DNA from: CAYNNP01 sp964398215
GTDB taxonomy: Bacteria > Planctomycetota > Planctomycetia > Pirellulales > Pirellulaceae
Length of the DNA stretch: 9,505 nt
Direction: 5' to 3'
Assembly (NCBI GenBank): GCA_964398215.1
Contig: CAYNNP010000253.1
Span: 1 to 9,505 of the forward strand
Below, one piece after another: positions 6,673 to 9,505 of the stretch. A program made the translations under genes and the position numbers. Under the pieces are notes generated by a model. That model made no database searches. It was not told the origin of the DNA and worked only from the letters and a program-made list of their open reading frames with translations. The number at the start of each line of letters is the position of its first letter. Positions within the stretch are counted from its first letter, which is position 1.

Positions 6673-9299
6673 TACGGTGTTTTCGCTTTCAATTCTTCTT
6701 TTGCTTTTTCCAAGAACTTCATCGCATCGACTGGTGTCATTTCATTGACATCTAATTCTTGGATCTGGTCCAAGAGCGGGTGGTCGGCAAATCCAAACAA
6801 CGTCAACTGATACTTTCCAGAGTTGTTCGTATCGTTGACTGGGGCAATGGTTGGTCGATCCAAAGCGTCGCGATGATCGGATTCCAGCTGCGCCAAAACG
6901 TCTTTGGCACGTTCGTTGACTTCGATTGGAATGCCTGCCAGCCGGGCGACATGAATCCCATAGCTCTTGTCGGCTCCGCCAGCGACAATGCGGTGCAAGA
7001 ACACGACTTCATCATTCCATTCTTTGACGGCAACATTCAAATTGGCAACGCGCGGAAGCGATTCCTCCAGTTGCGTCAGTTCGTGGTAGTGGGTCGCGAA
7101 CAATGTTCGGCAACCAATCTGTTCGTGCAAGTGTTCTGTGATCGCCCATGCCAACGACAGTCCATCGTAAGTGCTTGTGCCTCGTCCGATCTCGTCCAAT
7201 ATCACAAGGCTGCGTGATGTTGCCGTATTCAAGATCCTAGCGGTTTCGACCATTTCAACCATGAAAGTACTTTGCCCGCGACTGAGTTCATCGCTCGCGC
7301 CCACGCGTGCAAAGATCCGGTCAGCGATGCCAACGACCGCTTTGTCGGCGGGTACGAACGATCCAGCTTGAGCCAACAAGGTGATGAGTGCGACCTGCCG
7401 AATGTAGGTGCTTTTTCCAGCCATGTTGGGACCGGTGATCAGCAAGATCATTCCCGACTCGGGCGAATGGACACAATCGTTTGGAACGAATTCGCCTTGA
7501 GGCAATGTGGCGTCCAAAACGGGGTGGCGTCCTGCCTCGATTCGGAGGACTGAATCCGTGGTCATTTCGGGGCGAATCCAATTTCGCTGGACCGAAATTT
7601 CCGCAAGTGATCCAAGTGCATCCAATTCGGCCATCGCCATCGCCACCTCTTGCAGGATGGACAAGTGCCGATGAGTCTCGCCGCGAATGTCTTGGAAAAT
7701 CAATTGTTCGCGCGACGATGCTTTGTGGTCTGCATCCAGTACTTTTTCTTCGTACTCTTTTAGGTCGGGTGTGATGTATCGCTCACAGTTTTTCAACGTC
7801 TGCTTGCGAATGAAATGTTCCGGAACTTTGTCTTTATGGGCATTGGTGACTTCCAGGTAATACCCAAAGACCCTGTTGAACCCAACTTTTAAATTCGGAA
7901 TGCCCGTCTCGTCCATCTGTTTTTGCTGGTACTGGGCAATCCATTGCTTGCCACCTGTGGCCAACTCCCGCAGCGAATCCAATTCTTCATCAAATCCATC
8001 GCGAATGAAGTTGCCATCTGAGGCAGAGATTGGGCACTCATCGGCAAGCGCGGACTCGAGCTTTGAACGCAACGAGGGACACAAGTGCAAGTGTGCTTCG
8101 ACGAAATTCAATCGTTCTGATTTTCGTTCAGAAAGTCTCGCTTTTAGTTTCGGCAATCCTGCTAACGTGTTCCCAATCTGTTGAAGATCACGTGGTCCTG
8201 TGCGACCGGTTGCGATTCGCCCAAGGAGCCGGGAGATGTCAAACGTACTCTTGAGGGTTGTACGCACGTCGGCCCGAAGTGTTTGGTCATTCACCAATTC
8301 TTCGACCGAGTCGTGCCGTTGTTGGATCGAATTTTCGTCGATCAATGGCGCTGCAATCCAGTCGGCCAACAATCGTGACCCCATGGACGTACACGTCATG
8401 TCAATCACATCCAGCAGCGACCCGCTGCGCGAAGCAGTCCGAAGGGTGCGAGTAATTTCCAGACTGCGGCGCGTTGCAGCGTCTATCTGCAAAACGGGGG
8501 ATTTGTGATGCGAAGACAATCCGCGAAAGTGATCAAGGTCGCTTCGCTGTGTTTCCTGTAGATAGGTTAGCACCCCACCAGCAGCGCGAATCGCAGGAAC
8601 ATCATCATCGCCAAAACCGAAGCCTTCTAAGTTGTGAACACTAAAGTGCTTGCATAGCGTTTCGCGCGATGAATCGTCGGCAAAGGTCCAGGCTGGCCGC
8701 GACGTCCATACCCACGGTGCGGTTGTGTCGGGACTGAACCTTGCATCGTCCTCGCGAAACAAAACTTCGGCGGGTCCGATGCGTGCCAGTTCGTCGTCCA
8801 AACGCGACCTCGGGAACGTGCCCGCTTCGAATCGCCCACTGGAGAGTTCCGCCCAAGCGATTCCGACCCTTGCTTCGGCGGCGTTCTTCTTTGCAGCACC
8901 CGTCGGTTTCTCGATACAGACTGCCACCAAAAAATTGGTTTCGCGCGGATCAAGCAGACCATCATCAGTCAGTGTGCCGGCGCTAACAACACGAGTGACT
9001 TCGCGTTTGACCAGCCCTTTGGCTTGCTTTGGATCCTCCATCTGTTCGCAAACAGCCGCGCGAAACCCAGCGCGAATCAGTTTGTGCAGATAGGGTTCCA
9101 GCTGATGGTGGGGAAAGCCAGCCATCGCAGTTGGGTTCGCGCTATCTTTATCGCGACTGGTCAGCGTCAGGCCCAAGACCTTGGCTGCAGTTTTGGCATC
9201 TTCGTAGAACAATTCATAAAAATCACCCATGCGGAAAAACAACAGGGCGTCGCCACATGCTGCTTTCGCATCGTGATATTGCCGCATCATAGGAGTCAT
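6672..9299 (-). CDS. mutS: DNA mismatch repair ATPase MutS
   Basis: MutS recognises base mismatches and small loops, then recruits MutL in an ATP-dependent way. The 875-aa product (E. coli: 853) has all five domains. The mismatch-binding domain I has the Phe-x-Glu wedge at F27-Y28-E29 ('RMGDFYELFYEDAK'). Connector, lever and clamp regions follow to about residue 570. ATPase domain V has Walker A GPNMAGKST (623-631), signature 'ASDELSRGQSTFMVEM' (668-683), Walker B VILDE (699-703) with 'IGRGTSTYDG', and 'ATHYHEL' (735-741). QLTLF (831-835) matches the beta-clamp-binding consensus, and a C-terminal helical segment 'LDVNEMTPVDAMKFLEKAKE' completes it. ATG at 9299 gives the family-typical start 'MTPMMRQYHDAK'. 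A TTG two codons upstream (9305) is possible, but an in-frame TAA (9311-9309) excludes anything longer. No clear Shine-Dalgarno. The stop is TAG at 6674-6672. No frameshift or lost catalytic residue. Confidence 0.98.
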   Translation of the reverse strand: MTPMMRQYHDAKAACGDALLFFRMGDFYELFYEDAKTAAKVLGLTLTSRDKDSANPTAMAGFPHHQLEPYLHKLIRAGFRAAVCEQMEDPKQAKGLVKREVTRVVSAGTLTDDGLLDPRETNFLVAVCIEKPTGAAKKNAAEARVGIAWAELSSGRFEAGTFPRSRLDDELARIGPAEVLFREDDARFSPDTTAPWVWTSRPAWTFADDSSRETLCKHFSVHNLEGFGFGDDDVPAIRAAGGVLTYLQETQRSDLDHFRGLSSHHKSPVLQIDAATRRSLEITRTLRTASRSGSLLDVIDMTCTSMGSRLLADWIAAPLIDENSIQQRHDSVEELVNDQTLRADVRTTLKSTFDISRLLGRIATGRTGPRDLQQIGNTLAGLPKLKARLSERKSERLNFVEAHLHLCPSLRSKLESALADECPISASDGNFIRDGFDEELDSLRELATGGKQWIAQYQQKQMDETGIPNLKVGFNRVFGYYLEVTNAHKDKVPEHFIRKQTLKNCERYITPDLKEYEEKVLDADHKASSREQLIFQDIRGETHRHLSILQEVAMAMAELDALGSLAEISVQRNWIRPEMTTDSVLRIEAGRHPVLDATLPQGEFVPNDCVHSPESGMILLITGPNMAGKSTYIRQVALITLLAQAGSFVPADKAVVGIADRIFARVGASDELSRGQSTFMVEMVETARILNTATSRSLVILDEIGRGTSTYDGLSLAWAITEHLHEQIGCRTLFATHYHELTQLEESLPRVANLNVAVKEWNDEVVFLHRIVAGGADKSYGIHVARLAGIPIEVNERAKDVLAQLESDHRDALDRPTIAPVNDTNNSGKYQLTLFGFADHPLLDQIQELDVNEMTPVDAMKFLEKAKEELKAKTP

Positions 9300-9470
9300 A
9301 CACAAAATTTAACGCGGCGACCGCATTCGGGACAGTCTCCTGCTGCCTACATTGACGCTGAATTGGCGTTCAGTCGCCCAGGAAATAACGACTGCGGAAT
9401 ATTTTCGGTCTCGCCGCCCATCAGCGACCGCCGAAAACACTGAATCTAGGTTTCAGACACTGATTGGGCG

Positions 9471-9503
9471 CAAAAAGAAAGCCAAGGCGACCATGCCTTG
9501 GCT
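9471..9503 (-). terminator. Rho-independent terminator of a gene beyond the right edge
   Basis: AGCCAAGGC (9480-9488) and GCCTTGGCT (9495-9503) form a perfect 9-bp stem with the 6-base loop GACCAT. Read on the minus strand, the stem is followed directly by TTCTTTTTG (9479-9471), a classic U-rich tail. It would stop transcription coming from the right, from a minus-strand gene outside the window, before it reaches mutS. mutS is then expected to have its own promoter between about 9300 and 9470, but I found no convincing -35/-10 pair there. Confidence 0.72.
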
Positions 9504-9505
9504 AA

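Noticed and set aside
6524..6810. Short + strand frames across the palindrome and the mutS 3' end
   Set aside because: They run through the palindromic element and antisense to conserved MutS sequence; no coding features.
9024..9443. Plus-strand 139-aa frame over the mutS 5' end and upstream region
   Set aside because: Most of it is antisense to the highly conserved MutS N-terminus; no start signal or domain seen.
9358..9456. Two CTGAA-N6/7-TTCAG dyads upstream of mutS (9358-9373 and 9440-9456) as possible operators
   Set aside because: The arms are only 5 bp, the spacers differ (6 and 7 bases), and no known regulator motif matches, including LexA boxes; probably coincidence.

Overview
The window reads as chromosomal DNA of a planctomycete, most likely in the Rhodopirellula/Pirellulaceae group. 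This is an inference from several signs: roughly balanced base composition, a giant Asp/Asn-rich secreted-type repeat protein, weak or absent Shine-Dalgarno sequences, a small protein of a type I associate with planctomycetes, and palindromic intergenic elements. No marker gene here fixes the taxonomy.

Layout. (1) Bases 1-6063, + strand: the 3' part of a very large gene, open from the first base, so its start lies outside the window. The visible 2020 residues hold ten DUF11-like beta-sandwich repeats of about 180 aa (the first partial), then an SdrD-B-like/carbohydrate-binding-like beta domain, then a linker tail with six clustered cysteines and a basic, aromatic C-terminus. The repeats largely alternate between two subtypes (A and B), giving a higher-order unit of about 360 aa. 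(2) Bases 6069-6110: a perfect 15-bp inverted repeat just after the tandem stop (TAG TAA), either an intergenic repeat or a terminator-like hairpin. Bases 6111-6238 show nothing I can name. (3) Bases 6239-6499, + strand: a small 86-aa hypothetical protein. (4) Bases 6537-6672: a 136-bp imperfect palindrome with nested stems, flanked on both sides by TAC and reaching into the mutS stop codon; it is either a MITE-like insertion or a convergent-gene terminator. (5) Bases 6672-9299, - strand: a complete, apparently functional mutS, convergent with the small gene. (6) Bases 9300-9505: the mutS upstream region, with no convincing promoter, ending in a rho-independent terminator oriented for a minus-strand gene beyond the right edge. 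mutS therefore probably starts its own transcript.

The genes do not form a pathway. A surface or extracellular structural protein, a small protein of unknown role and a DNA mismatch repair enzyme sit next to each other. I see no new multi-gene system. The two points most worth a second look are the element whose end forms part of the mutS stop codon and the alternating repeat architecture of the giant protein.
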